Shown here piece by piece: positions 1 to 6,243 of a DNA stretch of 20,700 nucleotides (position 1 is its first letter; every line of letters starts with the position of its first letter). The notes below the pieces were generated by a model, which worked only from the letters and a program-made list of their open reading frames with translations, was not told where the DNA came from and did no database searches. Source of the DNA: Holosporales bacterium (GTDB lineage Bacteria; Pseudomonadota; Alphaproteobacteria; UBA3830; JAIRMZ01); contig JAISRK010000054.1 of NCBI GenBank assembly GCA_031273665.1, positions 1-20,700 on the forward strand, in the 5' to 3' direction. Both the position numbers and the translations under genes were made by a program.

Positions 1-1044
1 CAGGCTTTCGCAAAGGGATTTTTAGAAATACCCGCGACAACGGCATCCGCTCTTGAACAACGCGTATTATGTGATTTACAGCTGGATTTTCGACATCTTT
101 TGATTATCGGACAAGATGATTTAAAGGCAACGGCTTCTGGGCCGGTCTGTTTGTCGGGTACGCTTCCAGCGCTCTCTCTGACGGGAACATTGACGCTATC
201 ACACATTGATTTTTTGATCACCAAATCTCCTACAGAAGAGACAGGAAATTTGCGCATCATCGAAATAGGGCCCCACAAGAAGCGTCCGTCTTTTGCGCGT
301 ACTCACCTTTATTTGCCTTTTCTATGTGCTGTTGTTCTTCCCAGTCCTTCTGTATACGTCCACGGACAGTCTGTGGAGTCGCAATGGGGCGGTACATTGA
401 AACTGGTCGGCGGACTGAGTGATCCTGTGGCGTTAGAAGGAGAACTTTGTCTTCAACATGGTTATTTAGATTTTTGCGGTCGACGGTTGCCACTTGTCCG
501 TGGAAAAATCACGTACACCGCGCAAACCCCTTTGGAGCCCGCCGTGCAGCTGCGTGGACATAAAATATTCAGCGATCTCGATGTGTTTTTATCGGTTGTA
601 ACAACGCCTTCGGAAATATATTTTCAGTTGACCTCTATGCCAGATCATTCTACGGAGGATATCCTTGCAATTTTACTGTTTGGAAAATTATCTTCGGAGC
701 TGTCTCCTTTGGAAATGGTGCAGCTTCTTCATGCTGCTTCGAGTTTTCAAGGCAATGTAGAGTCTCCACTGCAACTTTTAGATACTATGCGATATTTTTC
801 TGGCGTCGATACTATTACTTACAGTGCTCAAGAGAAAATCGATGCGCCAGTGGGAACGACGACGTCTTCAACCCGGACATTTACATTGGGGAAATATATA
901 AACAACAAAATATTTTTAGGTGTAGACAACGAATTAGATAGCAACACCACGATTTTTAGAGTTCAAATGTTGCTGACCCCTCGGACGATGCTAGAGGCAA
1001 AAACGAATGGAGAGTTCGGGATTAGTTGGAGACAGCCTTTTTAG
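1..1044 (+). CDS. tamB: TamB-like translocation/assembly protein, C-terminal part (5' end outside window)
   Basis: The frame is open from base 1 to the TAG at 1042-1044, so the visible 347 codons are the C-terminus of a longer gene; an internal ATG at 100 is not the real start. Family knowledge: TamB is an inner-membrane-anchored beta-rich periplasmic protein that works with the Omp85 protein TamA in outer-membrane biogenesis and lipid transport, and its C-terminal DUF490/TamB domain is the conserved end. Visible here: the typical segment DILAILLFGKLSSELSPLE, followed by LGKYINNKIFLGV, then alternating beta-type residues, ending with SWRQPF, which matches the amphipathic last strand expected of this family. 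The next gene is convergent, 24 nt away, with no obvious terminator between. Identification is by motif and length pattern; tamA is not in view. Confidence 0.82.
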   Translation, partial: QAFAKGFLEIPATTASALEQRVLCDLQLDFRHLLIIGQDDLKATASGPVCLSGTLPALSLTGTLTLSHIDFLITKSPTEETGNLRIIEIGPHKKRPSFARTHLYLPFLCAVVLPSPSVYVHGQSVESQWGGTLKLVGGLSDPVALEGELCLQHGYLDFCGRRLPLVRGKITYTAQTPLEPAVQLRGHKIFSDLDVFLSVVTTPSEIYFQLTSMPDHSTEDILAILLFGKLSSELSPLEMVQLLHAASSFQGNVESPLQLLDTMRYFSGVDTITYSAQEKIDAPVGTTTSSTRTFTLGKYINNKIFLGVDNELDSNTTIFRVQMLLTPRTMLEAKTNGEFGISWRQPF

Positions 1045-1068
1045 AGATGGTGGTTGTGACGGCTGTGA

Positions 1069-2256
1069 TTAGCTTTCGCACACCTCGACGGCTATGGCAA
1101 CCGCTTCTCCACCACCGACGCACAGGCTTGCCACGCCTTTTTTAGCTTTGCTTTTCTGGAGAGCGTGTAGAAGAGTGACTAGGATACGCGCGCCACTTGC
1201 CCCTAAGGGATGGCCAAGGGCACAGGCGCCACCATTGACATTTACTTTTTCTGGATCCAGCTTCAAATCTTGAATAGCCGCCATTACGGCAACCGCAAAT
1301 GCCTCGTTGAGTTCAAAAAGATCAATGTCTTTTATGCTCCACCCCGTACGCTCTAGCACGGTGCGTATAGCTCCTATGGGAGCCGTAATGAAGTGGCAAG
1401 GCTCTTGAGCAAAACCCGCATGTGCGACGATACGTGCGAGTGGTTTTATACCAAGAGCATGTGCCGTACTTTCTTTCATCAAAACGCACGCAGCTGCACC
1501 ATCCGCAATGGCACTTGCAGAAGCGGCTGTTATCGTCCCATTTGTGCGGAAAGAGGGGCGAAGCGTTGGAATACGGTCTAAATCCGATTTATACGGGATT
1601 TCGTCTCGGGTGCAGGGCGTATCTTTATCCTTATGATCCAGCGTAATGGGAAGGATTTCGTCACGAAATTGACCGGACTCTATGGCATGCTGTGCGCGGG
1701 CAAAGGATTGTAAAGCGTAGGTATCCTGCGCTTTACGTGAGAAGTTATACTGTTGTGCGGCATCTTCTGCGAACTCTCCCATCAGCCGGCGACGATGATA
1801 CGGATCTTCTAGACCATCCATAAGGGTGTGATCGACGAGTTCTCCATGCCCAAAGCGATATCCCGCCCGCGCTTTCAGAAGGAGATGTGGCGCATTGCTC
1901 ATACTCTCCATACCCCCTGCAATCACAATTTTACTGGATCCCGCTAAAATTGCATTACAAGCAAAAATAATTGCTTGCAGTCCAGAACCACATATTTTGT
2001 TAAGGGTTGTCGCAAGCGTGGAGACTGGAAGACCAGCTCTTAACGCAACTTGACGCGCAGGGGCTTGTCCAAGGCCAGCAGAGAGAACGCATCCCATGAG
2101 AACTTCGTCTACAACAGCTTTTTTAGGAAGCGGTGTCAGGCATCCTTTTACTACTTGCACGGCAATGTCCACAGCAGATAGAGAAGATAACATTCCCTGC
2201 AAACTTCCCAACGGAGAACGCTTCCCGCAGGTAATTACAACAGAATCACTATGCAT
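1069..2256 (-). CDS. Acetyl-CoA acetyltransferase (thiolase)
   Basis: A thiolase, condensing two acetyl-CoA to acetoacetyl-CoA or the reverse, in the cytoplasm. From the ATG at 2256 the protein has 395 residues. The nucleophilic Cys is C89 in [10 protein letters not shown], the catalytic His is H349 in the [15 protein letters not shown] block, and the second catalytic Cys is C379 in [22 protein letters not shown] and NEAFAVAV are further family signatures. An in-frame GTG at 2271 would add five residues, but the ATG has a GAGG Shine-Dalgarno 9 nt upstream and places the active-site Cys at 89 as in biosynthetic thiolases, so I prefer it. It lies 288 bp downstream of bioC on the same strand. 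No polyhydroxybutyrate or mevalonate genes are visible, so the pathway (atoB/phaA-like) stays open and I give no symbol. Confidence 0.9.
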   Translation of the reverse strand: MHSDSVVITCGKRSPLGSLQGMLSSLSAVDIAVQVVKGCLTPLPKKAVVDEVLMGCVLSAGLGQAPARQVALRAGLPVSTLATTLNKICGSGLQAIIFACNAILAGSSKIVIAGGMESMSNAPHLLLKARAGYRFGHGELVDHTLMDGLEDPYHRRRLMGEFAEDAAQQYNFSRKAQDTYALQSFARAQHAIESGQFRDEILPITLDHKDKDTPCTRDEIPYKSDLDRIPTLRPSFRTNGTITAASASAIADGAAACVLMKESTAHALGIKPLARIVAHAGFAQEPCHFITAPIGAIRTVLERTGWSIKDIDLFELNEAFAVAVMAAIQDLKLDPEKVNVNGGACALGHPLGASGARILVTLLHALQKSKAKKGVASLCVGGGEAVAIAVEVCES

Positions 2257-2323
2257 TACCGTTTGCCTCACCGTCTGCTTTGGACTCAGCCAGAACGTCA
2301 GTAAACTCTAGCTTTGAAAACAG

Positions 2324-2339
2324 TAACAAACATTTGTTA
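2324..2339. promoter_or_regulatory. Inverted repeat upstream of the thiolase gene
   Basis: TAACAAA-CA-TTTGTTA is a perfect 7-bp inverted repeat with a 2-nt centre, 68 bp upstream of the preferred thiolase start. Size and tight symmetry fit a site for a dimeric repressor (TetR-like), but no such regulator is in the window. AT richness makes a chance dyad possible. Confidence 0.3.
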
Positions 2340-2442
2340 ATTTTTTGTTTCTTTCGAGCGGATGGAAAAAAATATATATTACGGAAAAGGGGCTATTCCC
2401 AATTAAAAGCAAGGAAAACAGAGTAGATTATGAAGTATAAAT

Positions 2443-2461
2443 AATTGCCAATTGGGCAATT
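2443..2461. promoter_or_regulatory. Inverted repeat in the bioC-thiolase gap
   Basis: AATTGCC-N5-GGCAATT is a perfect 7-bp inverted repeat. It lies in the 288-bp AT-rich gap between the bioC stop and the thiolase start. No T-tract follows on either strand, so it is not a typical intrinsic terminator. It could be an operator or an mRNA hairpin. I see no coding sequence in the rest of 2257-2544. Confidence 0.3.
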
Positions 2462-2544
2462 GTATAGGTGTCCGCTAAAAAACGAATTATTTGGTGTAAT
2501 GAGGGGGGTCTTTTCTTTAAGCAGTTTTTATTTTCTCAAAGATT

Positions 2545-3294
2545 TTATAAAGGCTTTCTCCACAACCCACTGAGCAGTTCGTATGTAATAAAAACGCCTT
2601 GATGATGTTGATGGTCGAGCGTATGCATAACTTTCTTAAGGTCAATAGTAGAAACAGGGTAATGTCCTTCCCGCGCCGCTGTGCCACCGATATTCTTAAG
2701 AGTGCTCAGAAAATGCCAAGAGTCGTCGTAACGTTGACGCAAGGTATGAACCTGGAGATCTATTCCTGGCAGATTTTCCTCAAGCAGTTGTTGTGACAGG
2801 AAATCGCGTATGCCAAGATCAACGCCGCACGCTAATCCTGCTTCTCGCCACTCGCGCAAAGAGGAAGATCCGAGTGCTGCAAACACAAAAACTCCGCCTG
2901 GACGCAGCGCCTTTTTTAATCGCTGAAGCGTTTCTTGGGGGGCAGAGAACCAATGCATGGTCATACTTGAAACGATCAAATCAAAAAGGGCTGTTTCCTG
3001 TATGAATTCGGCATCCATGATTTCAAAGGAAACATTTTGGCAAGGGCCTAGTTTCTTCGAACAATGGAACACCATATTCGGCGCGGCATCGATCAATAAA
3101 AAACGAGAGGATGGATACTGCTTTACTAAATGGCTGCTCAGTTGTCCTGTGCCGCACCCAATTTCGAGCACATAAGCCGGCTGATAGGCAGGAAGACGCT
3201 CGCATACTTTCTGCATAGCGAAAATCTGAACATCAGACCACACATCGTAAGTGTTGACAGCTCGGTTAAATTTATGGATAACAGAAGACTTCAT
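2545..3294 (-). CDS. bioC: Malonyl-ACP O-methyltransferase-like protein (BioC family)
   Basis: A class I SAM-dependent methyltransferase of 249 residues from the ATG at 3294. SAM-binding motif I is LEIGCGTGQLS (about residues 43-53), the motif II acidic residue is in FLLIDAAPNMV, and TMHWFSAPQETLQRLKKALRPGG is the post-motif region. The N-terminus (FNRAVNTYDVWSDVQ) and the distal NIGGTA segment match BioC rather than UbiE. BioC methylates malonyl-ACP so that it enters fatty acid synthesis as a primer for the pimelate moiety of biotin. No other bio gene is nearby. An ATG at 3309 would add five residues; the 3294 ATG is preceded by AGAG at 5 nt while the upstream one has no visible ribosome site. 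The gene may instead be a related type-11 methyltransferase of unknown substrate. Confidence 0.72.
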   Translation of the reverse strand: MKSSVIHKFNRAVNTYDVWSDVQIFAMQKVCERLPAYQPAYVLEIGCGTGQLSSHLVKQYPSSRFLLIDAAPNMVFHCSKKLGPCQNVSFEIMDAEFIQETALFDLIVSSMTMHWFSAPQETLQRLKKALRPGGVFVFAALGSSSLREWREAGLACGVDLGIRDFLSQQLLEENLPGIDLQVHTLRQRYDDSWHFLSTLKNIGGTAAREGHYPVSTIDLKKVMHTLDHQHHQGVFITYELLSGLWRKPL

Positions 3295-3330
3295 TGCTGC
3301 TCTAATCATGTTATCTGCGCAAACGCGCTT

Positions 3331-3348
3331 TAATTTAAGACTAAATTA
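3331..3348. promoter_or_regulatory. Inverted repeat upstream of bioC
   Basis: TAATTTA-AGAC-TAAATTA is a perfect 7-bp inverted repeat with a 4-nt spacer, 36 bp upstream of the preferred bioC start. Position and symmetry suit an operator. It does not match the alphaproteobacterial BioR box (TTATCTATAA type) or a BirA box, so a link to biotin control is not supported by sequence. Confidence 0.3.
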
Positions 3349-3775
3349 GAGAAGAGTTTTTTTGAACCCAGTTAATAACATTTTAATATTTTTATGTCTA
3401 CGCTTATGGCTCACTATGGCTAACACGCTGATCTATTGCCCTTAAATGTGAGTAGTACGTGCTTTTTCCATACCGCGGGCGTGTAAGCCGATTCCCAACG
3501 ATGTTCCAGAAATTTTCTATGCCACTCGTTATGCTTTTTCAGTCAGAGAGTGTTATCGCCGCACGTAACGCGACAATGACCCCTGTATTTTCCCCATTGA
3601 GGAGATCATCGTACGTCCCTCATCGTTGTCATCGACATGGATACGTAATTCCGATCTCTGTGCTCCGAAATGTACGAGCAAGAATGTTCCGGACATTGGC
3701 AGGGAAGTTATCGCGCACGAACTCCCGCTTGTTAACGTCGGTGGTGTGAGGACCTTCTCTAGAACGGGTAAGAGA
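3349..3775. other. Intergenic stretch without a recognisable gene
   Basis: Several short reading frames cross this region on both strands, but none has a ribosome site, a domain or a composition that I recognise. It lies directly downstream of the frameshifted first Myb copy. A piece around 3617-3655 (CCCTCAT, then CATCGACAT, then TTCCG) loosely resembles the reverse complement of the conserved spacer block found after the other copies. This suggests decayed array material, possibly inverted, but the match is weak. Confidence 0.4.
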
Positions 3776-3873
3776 TCAGTACCAGAGCCCCCTAAAAGGA
3801 TCGTCATCATCAGAAGGCGGGCATCCTTCTGGAGGCAACCACTCTTCTAACGGTAGGGGCTCTTCTAACGGTA
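3776..3873 (-). pseudogene. Out-of-frame C-terminal tail of Myb copy 1
   Basis: Adding one base in the three-base C run of the minus strand at 3874-3876 lets copy 1 read on for 33 more codons to a TGA at 3776-3778, giving a protein of about 219 residues. The restored tail runs PLPLEE twice, then WLPPEGC, and ends in DDDDPFRGLWY, which aligns with the SGLWH end of copy 2. Without the extra base, copy 1 stops at 3865. The indel sits in a short homopolymer, so a sequencing error has to be excluded. Confidence 0.75.
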
Positions 3874-3893
3874 GGGCTGTTCTGACGGCAGCT
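3840..3893 (-). repeat. 18-bp coding tandem repeat in the Myb copy 1 tail
   Basis: On the minus strand the unit CTACCGTTAGAAGAGCCC is followed by a second copy ending in TGG and preceded by a diverged 17-bp unit (CTGCCGTCAGAACAGCC). In the restored frame the units read LPSEQP, LPLEEP and LPLEEW. The first unit is one base shorter than the others, which is exactly where the frame breaks. Slippage in this small repeat is a simple explanation for the indel. Confidence 0.82.
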
Positions 3894-4434
3894 CCTCCAG
3901 CATTTTATGGGAGGCTGGATCGGTCGGAGTTGGCGTGACAATCCCTGCAACGAGCTGCCTCTGATTTCTCGCAGCTTCCCTCCTCACCCTTCTTAGAAGG
4001 TGCCATCTATTTTTCACCGCGGCAGGCGAAAATCTTTCACCAAATACCTTACTCACTAGTTGTGCCATGAATGCCCACTTATTCCCCATTTCTTTCACTT
4101 TGTTGGTAATGAAAAGATCTTCGCTTTTGGTGAATGTAGGTTTTGGATTACAGTTTATATAATTTTCCCATCTCTCTTTTACTTGTCTGACGCTCACATT
4201 GGTGGGCATTTGCTCTGCTATAACGGCCCAGTTTTCCGTCCCATTCTCTTTCACCAGTTCCCCCAACAGCTGATCTTCCTCTGGAGAAAACATACGGCGG
4301 TGGCGCCGAGTCTTCTGGCCTTTTTGACAGGGGGGCGCCATGTCCGGTTGAAGTGGCATACCCATGCATAAATCACAGCCGTCAGTTAATATGAGAAGAG
4401 AGATGCCAATTTGTACTGCATTTGTTAATTTCAT
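3865..4434 (-). CDS. Secreted-type two-repeat Myb-domain protein, copy 1 (C-terminus frameshifted)
   Basis: This 189-residue protein starts at an ATG with GAGGA upstream. Residues 1-26 look like a secretion signal: MKLTN, a hydrophobic stretch (residues 9-16), then C20 and C23. Myb repeat 1 spans about 48-94 (F49, W69, W89; SPEEDQ, then RQVKERWENYI). Repeat 2 spans about 99-147 (F101, W120, W144; FTKSEDLFI, GNKWAFMA, AVKNRW). The tryptophan spacing of 18-19 residues is that of eukaryotic R2R3 Myb; the last interval is 23, a small insertion. A basic linker (RRVRREAARNQR) follows. Myb repeats bind DNA as paired helix-turn-helix units. I infer an exported effector acting on host chromatin; target and secretion route are unknown. 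It is truncated by a one-base indel relative to its paralogues. Confidence 0.85.
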   Translation of the reverse strand: MKLTNAVQIGISLLILTDGCDLCMGMPLQPDMAPPCQKGQKTRRHRRMFSPEEDQLLGELVKENGTENWAVIAEQMPTNVSVRQVKERWENYINCNPKPTFTKSEDLFITNKVKEMGNKWAFMAQLVSKVFGERFSPAAVKNRWHLLRRVRREAARNQRQLVAGIVTPTPTDPASHKMLEELPSEQPYR

Positions 4435-4465
4435 TTTCTTTTCCTCTTTTTGTCAAAGTCAACAT

Positions 4466-4494
4466 GATGCATAGATATATATAATATTCGTTAA
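4466..4494 (-). promoter_or_regulatory. Putative promoter of Myb copy 1 (degenerate)
   Basis: By alignment with copies 2 and 3, TTAACG (plus 4489-4494) is the -35 element. The matching -10 position 17 bp on reads TGCATC here instead of TATATC. An AT-run (TATATAT) just upstream could substitute. Weaker than its paralogues, so this copy may be poorly expressed. The ribosome site GAGGA is intact before the ATG at 4434. Confidence 0.35.
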
Positions 4495-4533
4495 TATTTT
4501 CATAATAATGTTTCTATGTTTAGAAGAGTTCTT

Positions 4534-4559
4534 CTTGACCGCCCTCTGCGGCGGTCAAG
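4534..4559. terminator. Strong hairpin downstream of Myb copy 2
   Basis: CTTGACCGCC-CTCTGC-GGCGGTCAAG is a perfect 10-bp stem with a 6-nt loop, 71 bp past the copy 2 stop codon. It is GC-rich but has no T-tract on either side, so it may be an mRNA 3'-stabilising structure or a non-canonical terminator. The equivalent spacers of the other copies lack it. Confidence 0.5.
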
Positions 4560-4630
4560 GAAACACGTGTCGATGTGATTATGAGGGGGGAGAGATCAGC
4601 GCAAGGACTGCCCTCGGAACAGGACGGAGA

Positions 4631-5269
4631 TCAGTGCCAGAGACCACTGAGGGGCCCATAGGGATCATTAAAGAGATCGTCGAAATCAGAAGACAGATGC
4701 CTTTCTGATAATGCCTCCTCTAACGTTTCATGGGGGGCTGGCTCGGTCAGAGCTGAAGCGGCAATTCCTGCGGCAAGCCGCCTGTGTGTTCTCTCTATTC
4801 CCATTCTCTGCCTCCTGTTCCTCCTTTCCAGAAGTCTCCATCTATTTCTTATCGCTACAGGTGAAAATCTTTCACCGAACATTCCATGCATTAGCGCGGC
4901 CATCTTTTTCCATTTACGCCTCATTGGATCCGCGTTTTCAGAAATGAAAAAATCTACGTTTTCGGTGAATGTAGGTTTTGGATTATAATTTATATAATTT
5001 TCCCACCTGTCTCTTGCTTGTTTGGCATTTATGCCAGCGGGCATTTGCTGCGCTATAGCGTTCCAATCTTTTGCCCCATTCTCTTTCACCAGCTCCTCCA
5101 ACCGTTGGTCTTCCTCTGGAGAAAACATACAGCGGTGGCGCCGAATCTTCTGGTCTTTTTGACAGGGAAGCGCCATGTCCGGTTGAAGTGGCATACCCAT
5201 GCATAAATCACAGCTGTCGGTTAATATAAGAAGAGAGATGCCAATTTGCGTTACATTTATTAATTTCAT
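4631..5269 (-). CDS. Secreted-type two-repeat Myb-domain protein, copy 2 (full length)
   Basis: 212 residues from the ATG at 5269, which is homologous to the starts of copies 1 and 3 and has GAGGA 7-8 nt upstream; a start at 5299 would add ten residues inside the promoter-leader and is less likely. The N-terminus MKLINVTQIGISLLILTDSC is hydrophobic and signal-like, then DLCMGMP. Myb repeat 1 has F49, W69 and W89 with SPEEDQ and RDRWENYI. Repeat 2 has F101, W120 and W144 but lost the usual Glu-Asp pair (FTENVDFFI). A very basic linker (ERRNRRQRMGIERTHRR) could serve in DNA contact or nuclear import. The tail is acidic and aromatic and ends in SGLWH, a complete version of the tail broken in copy 1 and shortened in copy 3. 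Best copy for a reference sequence. Function as a host-directed DNA-binding effector is inference. Confidence 0.85.
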   Translation of the reverse strand: MKLINVTQIGISLLILTDSCDLCMGMPLQPDMALPCQKDQKIRRHRCMFSPEEDQRLEELVKENGAKDWNAIAQQMPAGINAKQARDRWENYINYNPKPTFTENVDFFISENADPMRRKWKKMAALMHGMFGERFSPVAIRNRWRLLERRNRRQRMGIERTHRRLAAGIAASALTEPAPHETLEEALSERHLSSDFDDLFNDPYGPLSGLWH

Positions 5270-5299
5270 TTCTTTTCCTCTTTTTGTCAAAAATAACAT

Positions 5300-5328
5300 G
5301 ATATACAGGTGTATACAATATTCGTTAA
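5300..5328 (-). promoter_or_regulatory. Putative promoter of Myb copy 2
   Basis: On the minus strand TTAACG is separated by 17 bp from TATATC, giving -35 and -10 elements about 30 bp before the ATG at 5269. The spacer-to-minus-10 segment holds the dyad TATAC-AGGT-GTATA (plus 5302-5315), which is also present in copy 3. Conservation outside the coding region supports function. Confidence 0.55.
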
Positions 5329-5442
5329 TACATTCATAATAATCATTGAAATATTTTTGTCTTTAAAAGAGCTTCCCGGGCCACCACTCCGCGCAATTAC
5401 GGAAACACGTGCGACGCGATTATGAGGGAGGGGAGATCAGTG

Positions 5443-6072
5443 CTAAAGACCACTGAAGGGCCCGTAGGGATCATCAAGAAAATCGCCGACATCAGAAAAC
5501 AAATGTCCTGCTGATAGAGCCTCCTCTAACGTTTCATGGGGGACTGGTTCGGTCAGAGTTGAAGCGGCAATTCCCGCGATAGGCCGCCTTTGTGTTCTCT
5601 TTCCCTCTATCCCCTGCCTCCTTCTTCTTTCTAGAAGGTTCCATCTATTTTTTATTGCCGTGGATGAAAATTTTTCACCGAACGTCGCACTCACTAACGT
5701 AGCTATCCTTACCCATTTACGTTTCATTGGTTTCACTTGTTTACAAATGAAAAGATCTACGTCTTCAGTGAATGTAGGTTTTGGATTGCAATCTATATAA
5801 TTTACCCATCTGTCTCTTGCTTGTTTGGCACTTATGCTGGTGGGCATTTGTTGTGCTATAGCGATCCAGTCTTTTGTCCCGCATGCCTGTACCAGTTCTC
5901 CTAATAACCGGTCTTCCTCTGGAGAAAACTTATGGCGGGGGCGCTGAATCTGCGGGTCTTCTTGATGGGGCCGCATCATGTCCAGTCGGAACGGCATACC
6001 CATACATAAATTACAGCCGTCGGTTAATATAAGAAGCGAGACGCTAAGTTGCATTACGTTTGTTAATTTCAT
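5443..6072 (-). CDS. Secreted-type two-repeat Myb-domain protein, copy 3
   Basis: 209 residues, ATG at 6072 with GAGGAGG close upstream, the best ribosome site of the three. A signal-like N-terminus (VSLLILTDGC, then NLCMGMP) leads to Myb repeat 1 (F49, W69, W89; SPEEDRLLGELV, then RDRWVNYI) and repeat 2 (F101, W120, W144; FTEDVDLFI, KRKWVRIA, AIKNRW). The linker ERRRRQGIEGKRTQRR is strongly basic. The tail is acidic (DDPYGPFSGL). It stops at TAG exactly where copy 2 has TGG for Trp, so the last two residues are missing; the TGA that ends copy 2 is still present two codons later. Otherwise the gene is intact. Its relation to copy 2 is closer than to copy 1, judged by the linker and the PHETLEEALS segment. 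Confidence 0.85.
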   Translation of the reverse strand: MKLTNVMQLSVSLLILTDGCNLCMGMPFRLDMMRPHQEDPQIQRPRHKFSPEEDRLLGELVQACGTKDWIAIAQQMPTSISAKQARDRWVNYIDCNPKPTFTEDVDLFICKQVKPMKRKWVRIATLVSATFGEKFSSTAIKNRWNLLERRRRQGIEGKRTQRRPIAGIAASTLTEPVPHETLEEALSAGHLFSDVGDFLDDPYGPFSGL

Positions 6073-6107
6073 TTTCTTTTCCTCCTCTTCTTTTTGTTAA
6101 CAAATAT

Positions 6108-6136
6108 GATATACAGGCGTATACAACGTTTGTTAA
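6108..6136 (-). promoter_or_regulatory. Putative promoter of Myb copy 3
   Basis: TTAACA and TATATC are separated by 17 bp on the minus strand, about 35 bp before the ATG at 6072. TTAACA differs from the TTGACA consensus at one base. The dyad TATAC-AGGC-GTATA (plus 6110-6123) covers the -10 end and may bind a regulator. Confidence 0.55.
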
Positions 6137-6243
6137 TATATTTATGATAATTATAAAAATATTTCCATATTTCAAAGAGCTTTCCTGGGCCACCACTCCG
6201 TGACGATGACGGAAATACGTGTCGATGCGATTATGAGGGAGAG

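Noticed and set aside
3310..3324. BioR operator near bioC
   Set aside because: Only one half (TTATCT) matches; the second half reads GCGC, so it is not a valid site.
3553..3810. 85-codon minus-strand frame and overlapping plus-strand frames in the gap after Myb copy 1
   Set aside because: The end overlaps the out-of-frame tail of copy 1, no ribosome site is present, and the translations show no domain or sensible composition.
4420..4434. Lipoprotein signal in the Myb proteins
   Set aside because: The residues before C20 are L-T-D-G, with Thr at -3 and Asp at -2, which does not fit a lipobox; I describe only a signal-like hydrophobic N-terminus.
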